DNA from: Amorphochlora amoebiformis
Taxonomy: Eukaryota; Cercozoa; Chlorarachniophyceae
Length of the DNA: 64,000 nucleotides
Direction of reading: 5' to 3'
Assembly: GCA_054601695.1 (NCBI GenBank)
Contig: BAAHQB010000125.1
Coordinates: 124,001 to 188,000, forward strand
In this document: one piece after another, positions 29,645-50,097 of the stretch
Layout: each line of letters begins with the position of its first letter
How positions within the stretch are numbered: position 1 is the first letter of the stretch
Program-made: the position numbers and the translations under genes
The notes under the pieces: generated by a model
Database searches by the model: none
Told to the model about the DNA's origin: nothing
Seen by the model: only the letters and a program-made list of their open reading frames with translations

Positions 29645-30364
29645 TTAGCCGTCACTTAGACTTAGGTAAAATTGTTTCATTACAACCAAAAAAAAATAAA
29701 AGTCGGCTGGTGCGCCAGTGGCGTTCGCCAATTACCACAAAAGAGTGACAATTCTTTTTTTCGGTTTCAACGATTCTACCTAATTCCATCTCTAACGAAA
29801 AACGCATGTCTTTTAAGACTAATCTTTGAATCATACGAATTCCCGGCGAAATAGCCTAAGAAAATTCCGACACACAGGTGACAGTTTGACAGAGAAATTT
29901 AATAATAGCTGCCATTGGCCGCCAAAATTACTCCCACCATTTTCTTCATCATCGACGCCAAACGCGCGGACCGGGCAGGCCTCCGTCCTCGCATCAACGA
30001 ATGTCCGATGTAATAATCCTCAGTTTCTTGAATAAAAAGATAGATGGATTTCCTGGCTTTGTATCTCTTTTGAGAGATCTTTTGCCAGGGTGAGGGTCGG
30101 TGGATATCGATGTCTGTCATCCATATATCGATGTCTATCATCCATATATCGATCTGTCATCCATGTCAGTTGGCAAATTGTGGGTTGCAATGTTACTATG
30201 TAACAACATTACGTTGGAATTTCAAGCACGTCACATAGTTCTCTTTTTGCTGTTAGTTCCCACTTTCGATTGATTTGTTCTGGTTGATTTTTGGTTCACT
30301 GTAGGCACACCAAGATTGGAAGAACGGTTCACCATGCGCGGTACGGACTAGGATTAAATGATAT
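29645..30364. other. Spacer before the SAM-caspase gene
   Basis: Several frames are open over 60-70 codons, but none has an ATG with phased splicing. A tandem repeat of about 22 bp (ATCGATGTCT.TCATCCATAT) occupies 30107-30163, with two full copies and one shortened copy. Confidence 0.45.
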
Positions 30365-30498
30365 ATCACTTTCAAAATTGAGAATATGGCACATACATAT
30401 TTTATGTATTTGAAGGTTGGAGATTTCAAACATCACTTTCAAAATTGAGAATATGGCACAAACATATTTTATGTATTTGAAGGTTGAAGATTTCAAAC
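30365..30498 (+). repeat. 67-bp tandem duplication spanning a start codon
   Basis: ATCACTTTCAAAATTGAGAA begins at 30365 and again at 30432, and the 67-bp units differ at three or so bases. Each unit carries an ATGGCACA. The second ATG (30453) starts the SAM-caspase protein. The first (30386) opens a 20-codon frame that stops at 30448 because 67 is not a multiple of three. Confidence 0.93.
30386..30448 (+). CDS. Upstream ORF created by the duplicated start region
   Basis: ATG to TGA, 20 codons. It begins [14 protein letters not shown], the same N-terminus as the main protein, and goes out of frame at the repeat junction. It ends 4 bp before the main ATG. If it lies in the mRNA it would be expected to reduce or re-route initiation. 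Confidence 0.4.
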   Translation: MAHTYFMYLKVGDFKHHFQN

Positions 30499-30648
30499 GA
30501 CTGGACGCCAATGGTGTTCACCAGTACCTGTTGTACCAAGGAATTGAGAAAAGAATCGCAGATAAACTCGATAAACAACGCATCAGCGGGAAAAACCTTT
30601 ATGGCCTCGAATATAAATATTTTGAATTGGTAATATTGTCCATATATA

Positions 30649-30707
<59 letters not shown>

Positions 30708-30854
30708 TATACATATATATATATATATATATATATGCGAATATGGGTAATGAATTTATATATTACTGAATATCCACTGTTTTACAAGGCTTCAGTTTGC
30801 AATCAGGAGCATGTAATTTGGATACATACACATAGTATATATATATATATATAT

Positions 30855-30922
<68 letters not shown>

Positions 30923-31327
30923 TAAATAAATAAGATTTTTTTTTTATGTATGTATATACATAAGAATATGTGTTAATGTGTACAATAATTTTTTCAATGT
31001 ATACATTCAATTTACATTTAATATCCAGATGGAACTGACTGTAAATGACTTCGTCGAGGTTCAGAACGTCATCAAAAACCTTAAGAAATCGGAAGCACCG
31101 GACTCTAAGAAAAATACAGAAAAGGAGCAAAAGATGTCGGTTACTCAGGCTCCGTTAGGTAAGAACGTCGCGATTGTGGTCTGGAACAATTACGATGGCA
31201 AAAAAGATCTCGAGCTGAAGAATCTCAAGGAAGACGTCAAAAACATCACAGATGTCCTCAAGGTATCAACAATAACCTCCGAATTGTTTCAAGTTATACA
31301 CATGGAATATATGTGTATGTTTTTATG

Positions 31328-31377
<50 letters not shown>

Positions 31378-31925
31378 GTAAGTGTATAACTTGCATCTCT
31401 GGCGAAGTTGGAGTTGTTTTATAACTGTAATGTACGACTATGCTGCATAGAGTCAACTACATTGCGTTGTGTTAACAGTATATGTAAGTATATATATGTA
31501 TGTATTAATTGTCAGAGCAACAATAGAACTATCATGAAAAATACAGCTCATTGAATAGAAAAATCTAGAGATTAGAAACACATCATTGCTGTGATGGCGA
31601 TCTCTGGAGATTCTGTTAGAATACGCCTCGCCAGATACTATCTGAGACTACCTGGTACGGCAGTAACGGGGCTTCAGACTGTAAGTTGACAAGGCATGAC
31701 GTCACGCCATGTCACATTCCGAAACGCTTTGGGGAGATAGAGTACTCGAATTTCAGGGTTCGTATATAACTGAGAAGCATAAACAAAGTGAGATAATCCA
31801 AAGACAGACTCAAGGTCTTAACCGAACTATTAGTGATATACAAACCACTGGACTTTCAATATATATATATATATATATGTTTTTGTATATTTCTATTGTT
31901 TATACATATTTGTACATATTTACAT

Positions 31926-31971
<46 letters not shown>

Positions 31972-31983
31972 CGCACACACATG

Positions 31984-32042
<59 letters not shown>

Positions 32043-33436
32043 TCCGTATTGACCCATATGACCAGATGCTACACTTCAAAGTCTTCTCCTGGGGCGACGT
32101 GACGCCAGAAGAGTTTGTGGCCGACCTGGATAATCTTCTTCGCTTATATCTGAAAGAAATGGGAGGTATCCTCACGTTTTACTTCCCCAAAACTTTCATC
32201 CGAAAAAAATACTTTGAGCCACCACCTGATAATTTCTAGGAACCTTGTTTTTGTTCTACTTCGGGCACGGCGGGCGGAGTAACAATCGAGATGGTATGAT
32301 TTTCAACTGCAAGACGCACCTACCCCTTTGGGTAGTAGAAGAAAAGCTCCAAATACTCACATTTCGGTGCGGGTACGCCGCGATTTTTTTTAACGCATGC
32401 CGCACAGTTGTCGATGGAAAAGTCACAAACTTGGATTCCATGAAAGTGTCGAAATCGAACAGCGCCAATAACGTTTTGGTCGTGTACGCGTGCAAAGTGA
32501 ATGAAGAAGCTATCTACTCCTTCAAAAAAGGTTCTCAGTCCGAAAGAAATTTCAAGAAGCTAGTGGATAAAAGACAAGGTTTACAATTCCAAGCTGGAAG
32601 CCCATTCGGACTTGTCGTGGTACGATGTATGAATCTCATTCTGGACCTCTCATGATTCTGAAATGCATGCGTCTTTGGTATTCTCATCATCAAATGTAGG
32701 CACAACGCCTGTGTGATCGTGAAAGCCCAAAAGCTCTACACACCGCCATCGAGTTGATAGTGGAGGACATGGAGAGTATTCTTCAACATGCGGATGTCCC
32801 AAACTTGAAGAACTTTAAAAAGCTTTTGCCGGGTTGGATTTCGATTTCAAAGTCCAATCGAAAGCCGAGGGTACCAAACATGCATCCTCATATCTCGTGT
32901 ATATTCTTAGAGTTGAATGTTTCAGATCGTAGGAGTTGCCATCATTCTCTTAAGCAAAATGCCTTACAAATATCTATTCAGTAAAGAGCGCAGATCTGCA
33001 CTTGCTGCTACCATGTAAGAAGGATACCACACATTTGCTGAGAACAATACAAGCAAAGCTTGATCTGGGCAATATTTGCTTGCTTAGGGATGACATTGAG
33101 AAGAAGTTGGTACGCCGTGCAGGGGAAATCAAGCATGGATTATGCGAACTTGATGGGGAAGTCACAATCCAACCTGAGATCTCTCCTTATTCTTACAATC
33201 CGGAGAAGGAAGGATACATATCCAGCACGAATAGCCTCCCGCCACAAACAGCTATTTGGAAAATAACCGCCCATTATAAAGTATGAATATGATAATTGTA
33301 TTGTGCACCCTGTTTGCCAATGAAAACATGACGTTGTTATGTACACAAACGTATGCAAACGCAAAAGTGTATTTATACACACACATACGCATAATATATT
33401 GTATATACATGAATATATATTTATATATGTATATAC

Positions 33437-33488
<52 letters not shown>

Positions 33489-33536
33489 AATATATATGTA
33501 TATATATACACACATATATATATATATTGATATATA

Positions 33537-33603
<67 letters not shown>

Positions 33604-33701
33604 TTACGTATATGAATATATGTATATAGCCATATATGTATATTCAAATATACTCTCTTATATATATATATATATATATATAAATGTATATGTATAATAT
33701 A

Positions 33702-33737
<36 letters not shown>

Positions 33738-33749
33738 ATGTATACGTGT

Positions 33750-33820
<71 letters not shown>

Positions 33821-33865
33821 ATTTATACACTACACATATGTTTCATATGATTTCAGTATCAATCT

Positions 33866-33923
<58 letters not shown>

Positions 33924-34378
33924 TTACGCAATAATCCATGCATATATTATTAAGCTACGTCCCAATTTTTTAATTTTGCACATTTTTTTAATCGGCAGCT
34001 CGAAGTGAAAGAAGACGAAGGCACCTTGATGCAATATATCAGAAATCAGGTCGATTTGTACGTATCCTCCCATGATGAGATATACGACTCAAAGCTAAAT
34101 TTCTTCTCCGGAAGCCTCATAGCTCACATTGTCATCGAGCTGAAACCCGGATACTTTGACATCGAAGAGAAGGAATACTTTGAAGAAAAGCTGACATTCA
34201 AGATCGACGGTAGAACGCTAGCTCCCAATGTCACCAAGGCCTACGGAGACGACCAGAACTTAAAAACTGCAATCCTGGTGAGTATAGATACTATGATGTA
34301 ATTTGTAGAGTCATGTATAGCATGTGTATATACAAAGTTGTGGTAAAAATGTTAATTACTTTTATTATACATATATAT

Positions 34379-34411
<33 letters not shown>

Positions 34412-34494
34412 GTTACGTATTTGATGTATGTACACATATCATACATATATATGTGTGTATGTGTTTGTATATATGTAAATACATGTGTATATAC

Positions 34495-34562
<68 letters not shown>

Positions 34563-34639
34563 GTGTGTGTGTGTGTGTAAATTTAGTATAAGTATATATA
34601 TTCATATGCGTGAATGTAAATACATGTGTATATACATAT

Positions 34640-34678
<39 letters not shown>

Positions 34679-34811
34679 ATGTATGTAAATATAATATGAG
34701 TATGTATACATTCATATGTATAAATGTGTTTGTATATATGTAAATACAAGTGTATAAACATATATCATATATATAATATATATATATATATATATAATAT
34801 ATATATATATG

Positions 34812-34850
<39 letters not shown>

Positions 34851-34941
34851 GTGTGTGTGTGTGTATACACAAAATATATATTACACAGAATATATATATA
34901 TATGTATCGTATATATATATATATATATATATATATTGGTA

Positions 34942-35031
<90 letters not shown>

Positions 35032-35117
35032 ACACTTATATATACATACGCACAGACACACATATAAATACATATATATATGTATATATATATATATATA
35101 TATAATATATTTAAATG

Positions 35118-35150
<33 letters not shown>

Positions 35151-35471
35151 CATTCAAAAATACAATACGCCGCGTTCTCACTGTGAAATTTTATTGTTTA
35201 TGTTGAAGTTAAAAGCAAATGTTTCGACTACACTTGACTTGACTACATTAATCGACGCTGCTAAGACAATTGAGGTGGACGGCTACCGCTTTTGCCTCTG
35301 CAGTGTGGGGGTATTAAACAGCTTCTCATCAAACAGTGTGCATATCATAATGTTTAATATGTACATATGATAATATGGATTTGTGATAATGTGTGCGTGT
35401 GCATGTATGTACCAAAAATACATGTGTAGAGCATATATGCATACAACAAATGAAGATATGTGTATACATAT

Positions 35472-35550
<79 letters not shown>

Positions 35551-35669
35551 ACATATATATACTTACGTTGGTAATTATAAATACTATGATGTAATTGGTA
35601 GACTCATGCATTCCATGCATATCTATGTATCAAATATATATTTATATAATATTACATATATATATAATC

Positions 35670-35731
<62 letters not shown>

Positions 35732-35982
35732 GTATGTATATATATATATAAAGATACATATGCATATACATACACAAAAATGTATACATACACACATATT
35801 ATACGTTACATTTCTTAGGTCCATAGTACAGCATTTTATTTAATTCGGATGCAATCGTATGACTTGAGATTATTTGAGATGATGAATTTTTCGCTTTTTA
35901 TGTTGCTCTTTTATTCGGTTATCTACCTGGCACCTCGAAATCCGGACCGGTTTGAATGTGTTGGGGGTGAAAGATCGAAGAA

Positions 35983-36001
<19 letters not shown>
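30453..36001 (+). CDS. SAM-domain caspase-like cysteine protease (clan CD, family C14), 635 residues
   Basis: Ten exons join in phase from ATG to TAA (1908 bases): 30453-30629, 31029-31262, 32066-32165, 32240-32619, 32700-32870, 32926-33014, 33088-33280, 33999-34277, 35209-35310, 35819-36001. Residues about 8-82 look like a SAM/death-fold helical domain ([20 protein letters not shown], then [20 protein letters not shown]). Residues about 100-280 form a caspase-like domain: [25 protein letters not shown], the histidine motif LFYFGHGG (His180), the cysteine motif AIFFNACR (Cys224), then NVLVVYAC and SPFGLVV. In C14 enzymes this His and Cys form the catalytic dyad that cleaves after acidic or basic residues. 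Here Asn stands where many relatives have Asp or Gln before A/S-C-R. A region I cannot name follows ([38 protein letters not shown]). The last exon adds a hydrophobic stretch at 596-613 ([16 protein letters not shown]), a possible membrane anchor. Introns 1, 2, 7, 8 and 9 contain (TA)n; the four central ones are 55-80 bp. Confidence 0.85.
31585..31722 (-). repeat. SINE-like dispersed repeat body, inverted, in intron 2 of the caspase gene
   Basis: On the minus strand it reads GTGACATGGCGTGACGTCAT, then CCGTACCAGGTAGTCTC and AATCTCCAGAGATC. These match, in order, the plus-strand element at 43170-43320 (GTGACATGGGGTGACGTCAT, GGTACTACCGGGTACTAC, CAATCTCCGAGC). No tRNA-like head is visible here. 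Confidence 0.65.
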
Positions 36002-42864
<6,863 letters not shown>

Positions 42865-42905
42865 GTCATATACATATGTGTAAATGTGTATATCTACATA
42901 CAGAT

Positions 42906-42956
<51 letters not shown>

Positions 42957-42981
42957 GTTATACACACGCATATATATGTAC

Positions 42982-43028
<47 letters not shown>

Positions 43029-43031
<3 letters not shown>

Positions 43032-43384
43032 GCGCAGTGATGCAGTATATGGTAGTCCAGAGTTCGATTGAACTCCGTTTGGATTATGACAATGATAAGG
43101 GAATTCTCAAACAGTTCATTCCGTAATTTCTACGAACGTTCTATATTCTCGAACACACTAGAATCTTCGGTGGAAGTGTGACATGGGGTGACGTCATATT
43201 GTGTCACGGCATATCTGGAAGCCTGGTACTACCGGGTACTACTGGGTACTTCAGATTACTACCGGGCCAGCAATCTCCGAGCAATCTCCAGGATCTCCTG
43301 CGATCTCCAGCTTTCTGTAGAAAACGTAGGTATCGATATCTACTCTTCGAGCAGCGTCTATTTATCTATATTGATGCTCTAATA

Positions 43385-43385
<1 letters not shown>
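43029..43385 (+). mobile_element. tRNA-derived SINE-like element, copy 1
   Basis: The head TTAGCGCAGTGATGCAG fits a pol III A box (TRGCNNAGTGG-like). AGAGTTCGATTGAAC, about 30 bp on, fits a B box (GGTTCGANTCC-like). The body has CCGTTTGGATTATGAC, GTGACATGGGGTGACGTCAT, GTACTACCGGGTACTAC and two CAATCTCC phrases, ending ATGCTCTAATA next to TA. It shares this order with 47.36-47.64 kb. Confidence 0.6.
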
Positions 43386-43424
<39 letters not shown>

Positions 43425-43471
43425 AATATAATATATATATTCATATTTATATAATATGCATGTATAGATGC

Positions 43472-43521
<50 letters not shown>

Positions 43522-43539
43522 ATTTGTGTATGTCGACAA

Positions 43540-43579
<40 letters not shown>

Positions 43580-44002
43580 TGACTATATATGACTATATAT
43601 GTATACTTATGTATATATACTTGACCGTAAGTGAATTGCTAGTCTGCCACGCATGATTGATAGCACAACTCTCCCGATATTATGGCGATGGACACCATTC
43701 ATCAACTTCTTTGATCAACTTTTTTGAGTTTTTTTAGACTCATCCACTCACCAGACGCAGGAATGAACCCTGTTAGGAAGCTGTTGTTACCAGTTTAACA
43801 CAGTCATCATAGGAAATGTTCCGATGATGACAGTTCTAAATATTAGCTGTTTTGGGCGATATGTAAGCATGTGTTATTATTAAAATATGTAATATATATA
43901 TATATATATATATATATGTAAATATATATATATATATATACATATAAAGATACACATGTTATATATTTCTACAAATATTAATCCCATTTATATGTTGTTT
44001 AG

Positions 44003-44126
44003 TTTCAACGTCCAACAAGACAAAAAAATTGATAAGTACAAGGTGTTCATATTGGTCTTCAAGAATCCAGTGAAAAATTCAGTCCTTCGTCTCCCGGTAC
44101 TCAAATACGTGCTCTGCCAACCGTAA
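44003..44126 (+). CDS. Candidate exon FNVQQDKKIDKYK..., phase not placed
   Basis: After the acceptor TTGTTTAG one frame is open for 41 codons to TAA and reads FNVQQDKKIDKYKVFILVFK. A GTGTTC donor after KIDKYK (44052) is an alternative end. Incoming phase (2) does not match exon 42784-42864, so it may belong to another isoform or be the end of a separate transcript. Confidence 0.35.
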
Positions 44127-44419
44127 CATATCCTCTGTACCACCGTGACACATGCACTGGTCACGATGAAGGGTCTGAGAAAAGTCAAGAATGTTTGAGT
44201 GTTTGTTATATGGTGTGTTAGGTGACTCATTATGGCGTAAGCGGTAATACTACGGTGAATCCTTCCCGTGTCTCTTAGCAATGCGTGATGAGCTAGCCTG
44301 TATTATGATGGATTAATAGCAATCAAATATAAACCGATTTCCTTGCACGCACAAACAAACACTCATGCACATACTTATGAAATGTTATATTGATATATTT
44401 ATGTATATATCAATATATT

Positions 44420-44524
<105 letters not shown>

Positions 44525-44559
44525 TATCAATAAATGTATATATCAATATAGATGTGTAT

Positions 44560-44605
<46 letters not shown>

Positions 44606-44630
44606 ACATTTTTATTACACAAGCTATATA

Positions 44631-44671
<41 letters not shown>

Positions 44672-44701
44672 TTTATATATTATATATATATATATATATA
44701 G

Positions 44702-44893
44702 GAAAGGAGAAAGTTGAGTACATGGTTGAGAGCAGGAACCTCAACCTAGAAATCGTAACTTAATTCAAACTACTATTACTATTATTATTCTTATTATTAT
44801 TACTATTATTATTATTATTATTATTACTATTATTATTACTATTATTATTATTATTACAACTACTATTGTTAGTATTATTACTATTATTGTTAT

Positions 44894-44947
<54 letters not shown>

Positions 44948-44977
44948 TATATATACATGTGTAAACATATGTATATG

Positions 44978-45045
<68 letters not shown>

Positions 45046-45055
45046 CATATATATG

Positions 45056-45090
<35 letters not shown>

Positions 45091-45392
45091 GGTTAGGGCT
45101 AGGGTTAGAGGTAGAGTTAGGTTAGGGTTAGGTAGGGTTAGGGTTAGGGTTTACGGTTAGGGTTAGGTTTAGGGTTAGGATTAGGGTTGGTTGGGGTATG
45201 GGTAGGTTGCCGTAAGGGCTAGGGTTAGATTTAGATTCAGGTTAGGGTTAGGGTTAGGGTTTAGGGTTAGTTTAAGGGTTAGCGTAGGTTGGTGTTAAGG
45301 CTAGAGTTAGAGGTAGAGTCAGGTTTGGGTTAGGGTTAGGGTTAGGGTTAAGGTTAGGGTTAGGATGAGATATATACACATATATACAGATA

Positions 45393-45431
<39 letters not shown>

Positions 45432-45533
45432 GTGTGTGTGTGTGTGTATGTAAATATTATATACATATACATGTAATATATTCACATATGTATAAAATAT
45501 ATAAAATATATATACATATATATATATACATAC

Positions 45534-45622
<89 letters not shown>

Positions 45623-45655
45623 TATATAAAAATATATACATATAAATATATATAC

Positions 45656-45731
<76 letters not shown>

Positions 45732-45771
45732 TATGCATTCATTTACTTATGTATCTTCACACACACATATA

Positions 45772-45803
<32 letters not shown>

Positions 45804-46583
45804 CAAATATACACATATATATATACATATACATATACATACATGCACACATTTATATATATATATGTACATATACATTTATTTATACGTGCATTCGTAC
45901 GTACATGGTACTATCAGAAAGCTCCTAATGTGCGCGAATTAGCAAAGAAACTCATAAATATGCAAATGGCTTCCGGATTGTCAACTTCGAAAGAGACGAT
46001 GAAGTACCAAAAAGTTTCGGAAATGGTGACATATGACTATTGTGCATAACAGTCGTCACTCTCACATTCTCACTCTGAATTTTTTCGCTAATTACAAAAT
46101 CTATTCCACTCGAGTAAATTTCATGTTGCTGCAGATGGCTGGGTCTCCTATCCTATCCTATGGTTCTATATTCAATCGATAATTATATATATTTGGAAAA
46201 TATAATTGATACATATGTACATATGTATGTATATATATGTCTGTATTATAATACACATATGTTACCATTAATGAACCAAACCGAGACCCTTCAAACTCCA
46301 CTAACCCCGCTACTGTTTTTTTGTAATCAAAGCTTCTTGTTTTCAGTTGAAACAGGAAGAGCGCAAGTGGCGGGAGTTCAAAGCCGAAATGCCAGAGGTA
46401 GTGGAGAAGGTACGCGCAAAGATTCATGGCGACCATGCCTCTCTCCATTTCTTTTCTCATTCGCGGTGTCTTTCACTCTCACTTTTTCCCTCTTTTTGAA
46501 TTTGTATCATGTATTATTATTCATAATGATAATAATACGCATTGTTCGAGTACCTGTTACATGCAATGAGACATATATATTGA

Positions 46584-46641
<58 letters not shown>

Positions 46642-46756
46642 GGAGTGAACTTTTGTATTCGTGTGGACAGGAAGTTTCCAATCCTACAGCAAGAGAAATG
46701 GCCACGGTAAAAAAGAAGAAATCTTTAAATTATTATTGAATCGCTCGCATATATAT

Positions 46757-46807
<51 letters not shown>

Positions 46808-47095
46808 ATATATATGTATATATATGTATACATATATGTCTAAATATAGAAACATATATATATATATATATATGTATTCATATATATACATATATATATA
46901 TTTAGATATATATATATACATATATATGTATACATGTATATATATATATATGTGTGTGTGTGTGTATGCACAACATATATGCATGGATATTTAAATCCTT
47001 AGGTGAAAGAGCTGGCTAGCTTCTACCGATTTAACTTGGGAACAGAAAGATTCCCTCGATTCGTCTCCCGAACACTCAAGACTTTAAGCGTTTGA
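44702..47095 (+). CDS. 3' exons of the coiled-coil gene (five phased exons, stop at 47095)
   Basis: Exons 44702-44754, 45918-46025, 46347-46409, 46671-46706 and 47003-47095 join in one frame to TGA. They encode [49 protein letters not shown], a 12-codon exon ([12 protein letters not shown]) and [19 protein letters not shown] before the end. The composition (helical, Glu/Lys-rich) fits the 36-42.9 kb exons, so I infer one gene, although the 42864-44702 link is not phased. The intron 44755-45917 holds an ATT microsatellite, telomere-like repeats and (TA)n. Function is unknown. Confidence 0.6.
44762..44892 (+). repeat. (ATT)n/(ACT)n trinucleotide microsatellite
   Basis: About 130 bp of TATTATTAT with scattered TACTAC. 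It starts immediately after the donor region of exon 44702-44754. Confidence 0.93.
45091..45368 (+). repeat. Interstitial telomere-like repeat, TTAGGG orientation, inside an intron
   Basis: Starts directly at the end of a (TA)n array (ATATGGTTAGGGCTAGGG) and ends at GGATGAGATATATA. Units are degenerate in the middle (TTAGGTTTAGGG, GGTTGGTTGGGG). It is flanked by exons 44702-44754 and 45918-46025 of the same phased gene. Confidence 0.92.
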
Positions 47096-47126
47096 ACAAC
47101 GTCATGCATATTTAGATACATGCATA

Positions 47127-47210
<84 letters not shown>

Positions 47211-47282
47211 TATATATGTATATATATATATATAAATCTTATACATATATATATATATATGTATATGCGTATTTCATGTTCA

Positions 47283-47315
<33 letters not shown>

Positions 47316-47360
47316 TGCTAGTGCAGCGGTCCGGCACACCGGTATAATGCTAGTCAATGA
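47096..47360. repeat. (TA)n downstream of the coiled-coil gene, then a tRNA-like phrase
   Basis: TA arrays to 47313, then GCTAGTGCAGCGGTCCGGCA, which resembles a second, more diverged A-box-like head next to the following SINE copy. Confidence 0.6.
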
Positions 47361-47361
47361 A

Positions 47362-47645
47362 CTCTGGTAGCGTAGTGGTATGGTAGTTGTGCAATGGATG
47401 GCTGTTGTTCGTTTGGATTATGACTCACTTTGTTCTGAGAATTTAGCATCATACATATGTTCATTCGAGCTCACGTGATGGTCACGAGTGGTACTACCCG
47501 GTAGTACCGGTCATGCAATCTCCGAGGAACCTTCGGGTTCTCCAGCAATCTCCAGCATTGCTATGACTATCTACTCATTGAGCTTTATCTACTCATACTT
47601 CCATATCGCTCTATCTATGCTCTAATACTAGAGTATACATACACG
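47362..47645 (+). mobile_element. tRNA-derived SINE-like element, copy 2
   Basis: TGGTAGCGTAGTGGTATGG head, a damaged B box (TTGTTCGTTTGGATTATGAC joins the copy 1 body), then GTACTACCCGGTAGTACC, AATCTCCGAGGAACC and CAATCTCCAGC. It ends TATGCTCTAATAC exactly as copy 1 does. Confidence 0.6.
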
Positions 47646-47664
47646 AGTATGCGTACACATATAT

Positions 47665-47717
<53 letters not shown>

Positions 47718-47758
47718 GTGTAATAATACGTACATATATGTACATATATGTATATGTT

Positions 47759-47793
<35 letters not shown>

Positions 47794-47821
47794 TAGATAT
47801 ATATATCTAGTATATAATATG

Positions 47822-47861
<40 letters not shown>

Positions 47862-47887
47862 ATATGGAATATATATATACATATATT

Positions 47888-48060
47888 GTTAGCGCAGTGG
47901 CATAGTAGATGGTAGTCCAGAGTTCGATTCAAGTCCGTTTGGATTATGGCGAATGATTATCGATAACTTTTTTGTGCGGTAGTCGGATATTCCTTTCTTA
48001 CTTCCTTCCTCACTGCCTCCGGAACATACTAGACCTATGGGTTCCGAAAATTTTCTGGGT
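47888..48060 (+). mobile_element. tRNA-derived SINE-like element, copy 3 (head and short body)
   Basis: GTTAGCGCAGTGGCATAGTA and CAGAGTTCGATTCAAGTCC are the best A-box and B-box matches of the family. They are followed by GTTTGGATTATGGCG and a different, shorter 3' part. Confidence 0.6.
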
Positions 48061-49129
48061 TCCGATTATTGTGCTACTTACACTCTAAGGAACTGACGGT
48101 AGTCTAGCCAGCCGCTGCGTAGTTAACTAGCCCTGCTAGCTCTACATGCTGTAACAATATACATGCATGGCTATATTATATATGCATGCATATCTATATT
48201 TATATTTGCATGCTATATTTATATATTAATGCACGTACATATTCATCAGCAAGGAACGGTGAAATGGGCCCCGTGCTTCTAAACTTCGGGAATCAGGATA
48301 GATGCTTTACCGTAGAAGATCTCTAGATCTTTGGTATACTGTTCTAGTTGTCTAGGTTGTTGAATTAGTTTGTTCATGATGTATCGAGTCGGATCCGACT
48401 CAAACTCCAACATGTAACTATTAGAACTAGTGTAAATTTAATTAAGATTCTAGAGATTAGTCTTGCTCTAGTTCTAGTAGTTATAATTATATAATTGTAT
48501 CTGCAAAGTTTTGCTAACTAGCTAACTTTATTACTAGACTTAGCGGTCATGAGACTAGCTAGACTAGCAGAGGCTAGAGATAGGGCTTATAGTTCTAGTA
48601 CCTAGAGTACTACTAGTACTAGAGTAGTTGTCTAGGTTGTGAGACTAGCTATCTAGCACTAGCTAGCACTAGTACTAACTAGTAGTACAGGAGCAGATCC
48701 TAGAGATTAATAGAGATTATCCTATAGTCTAGATAGTATCTACTAGATCTACTAGATCTAGATCATACTACTAGTTCTAGTAGTTAGTACTACTATCTAG
48801 ACTATCGAGATACATATGTATATCTAGACATATTCTGTAGTTATCTAGAGTTATACTATCCAGAGCTAGTTGTTGCTGGCTGCTTTTCTAAAGCTTTATA
48901 CACTAGATATGTCATGCAATACCAACATCTACTATTAAATAACTAGAATAAATAAAAGGTCACGATAAAACTTAAATTATTCTGGTTATTACAGAGCTGA
49001 GGGACTGCACATAGCTTATTAAATATACTTTGACGACTTACTGAGTTACAATAATAAAACTCAACTAGATCAGAGAGAAGATAAGATGAACTGGATATTT
49101 TGAGTCTCGACCGCTGGCACGGCGGTGGG
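48061..49129. other. Spacer with CTAG-rich block (about 48430-48860)
   Basis: No exons. From 48430 the sequence is crowded with CTAG, ACTAGT and AGATCT words in degenerate repeats, as at 0.7-1.1 kb. At 48160-48250 a GCATGC(A)TATATTTATA phrase repeats. Confidence 0.6.
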
Positions 49130-50042
49130 TCAGTTTAGCTGGATATTCCACTCAAATGTTTTGGAGTGTGACCCCCTCTTAACGTTGGGGGTTGCGGGAA
49201 GCGGAGAGTGGTGATTGTACCCATAAGTGTGGCGCCCGCGACCTTCGGGCGCACAGGAAAATTGAGTACTTTTTGTCTCACACTCCATGGAAGTTGGAGG
49301 CTCAACTGTGAGTTGGACATTGAGCTGGAGACATGGCTTGACCTTAGTGTGTGAGCGGTTTAGAAATTGGCGACGGGGATGAGGCGTGAGTTTAGGCACA
49401 GGGGGAGGCCTTGATGGCGGGAGTGGGGGTAGGGGCGGGAGCATGAGCGAAGGACAGGCGGAAATGTTGGACATAGGGTTTGATGCGAACTGTTGCGGTG
49501 AATTCGAGCGCGAGCTGGTGGGCGACGTCATGCGAGAATTCTTCTCCGACACGGACGGAGAAAATAGATTAGAAGAGAATGCATGACTCGTAGCGCTGAA
49601 CGGGGTGCCAGACCCTGTGAGGGCGAATCCCTGGGGAGAAGCGAAGCCGGCCAACGGGTCCGCATTTAGGCTCTTGGAGGTCGAGTTACTCGGAGAGTGG
49701 GATCGAGATTGAGAACGAGAGTGCGAGCGCGAGACGGATCGAGAAACTGACCGTGATTCGCATCTCGACACGGATTGTGATACAGGCTGGGAGTTAGGTT
49801 GGGAGAAAGACGCGAAGCTTGTGAATGGAGAGGTCTGACTAGTGTTGCTTCTTAAAGCGGGAGAGTAGCTCCTCATGTTGGATCCGAATATTCTGCTGGA
49901 GTAACTGGAACTCCAAGGGCTTGTAGAGCTATCGCTGAATATTGTGGTGCTCGTGGTCGCACTCCCTGCGGCGGATCCAAAACTTGAACGCCGGAAATCG
50001 GATAGACCTGCGTGTATGTATGTATTTCCTAAATACATATAT

Positions 50043-50097
<55 letters not shown>

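Noticed and set aside
43988-44281. Minus-strand frame of 97 codons
   Set aside because: It has no ATG start and is opposite a plus-strand island with a good acceptor. Nothing recognisable is encoded.
47365-47960. Functional tRNA genes at the A/B-box-like heads
   Set aside because: The boxes are imperfect and no cloverleaf with paired acceptor stem could be drawn. Shared bodies show that they are SINE-like copies.
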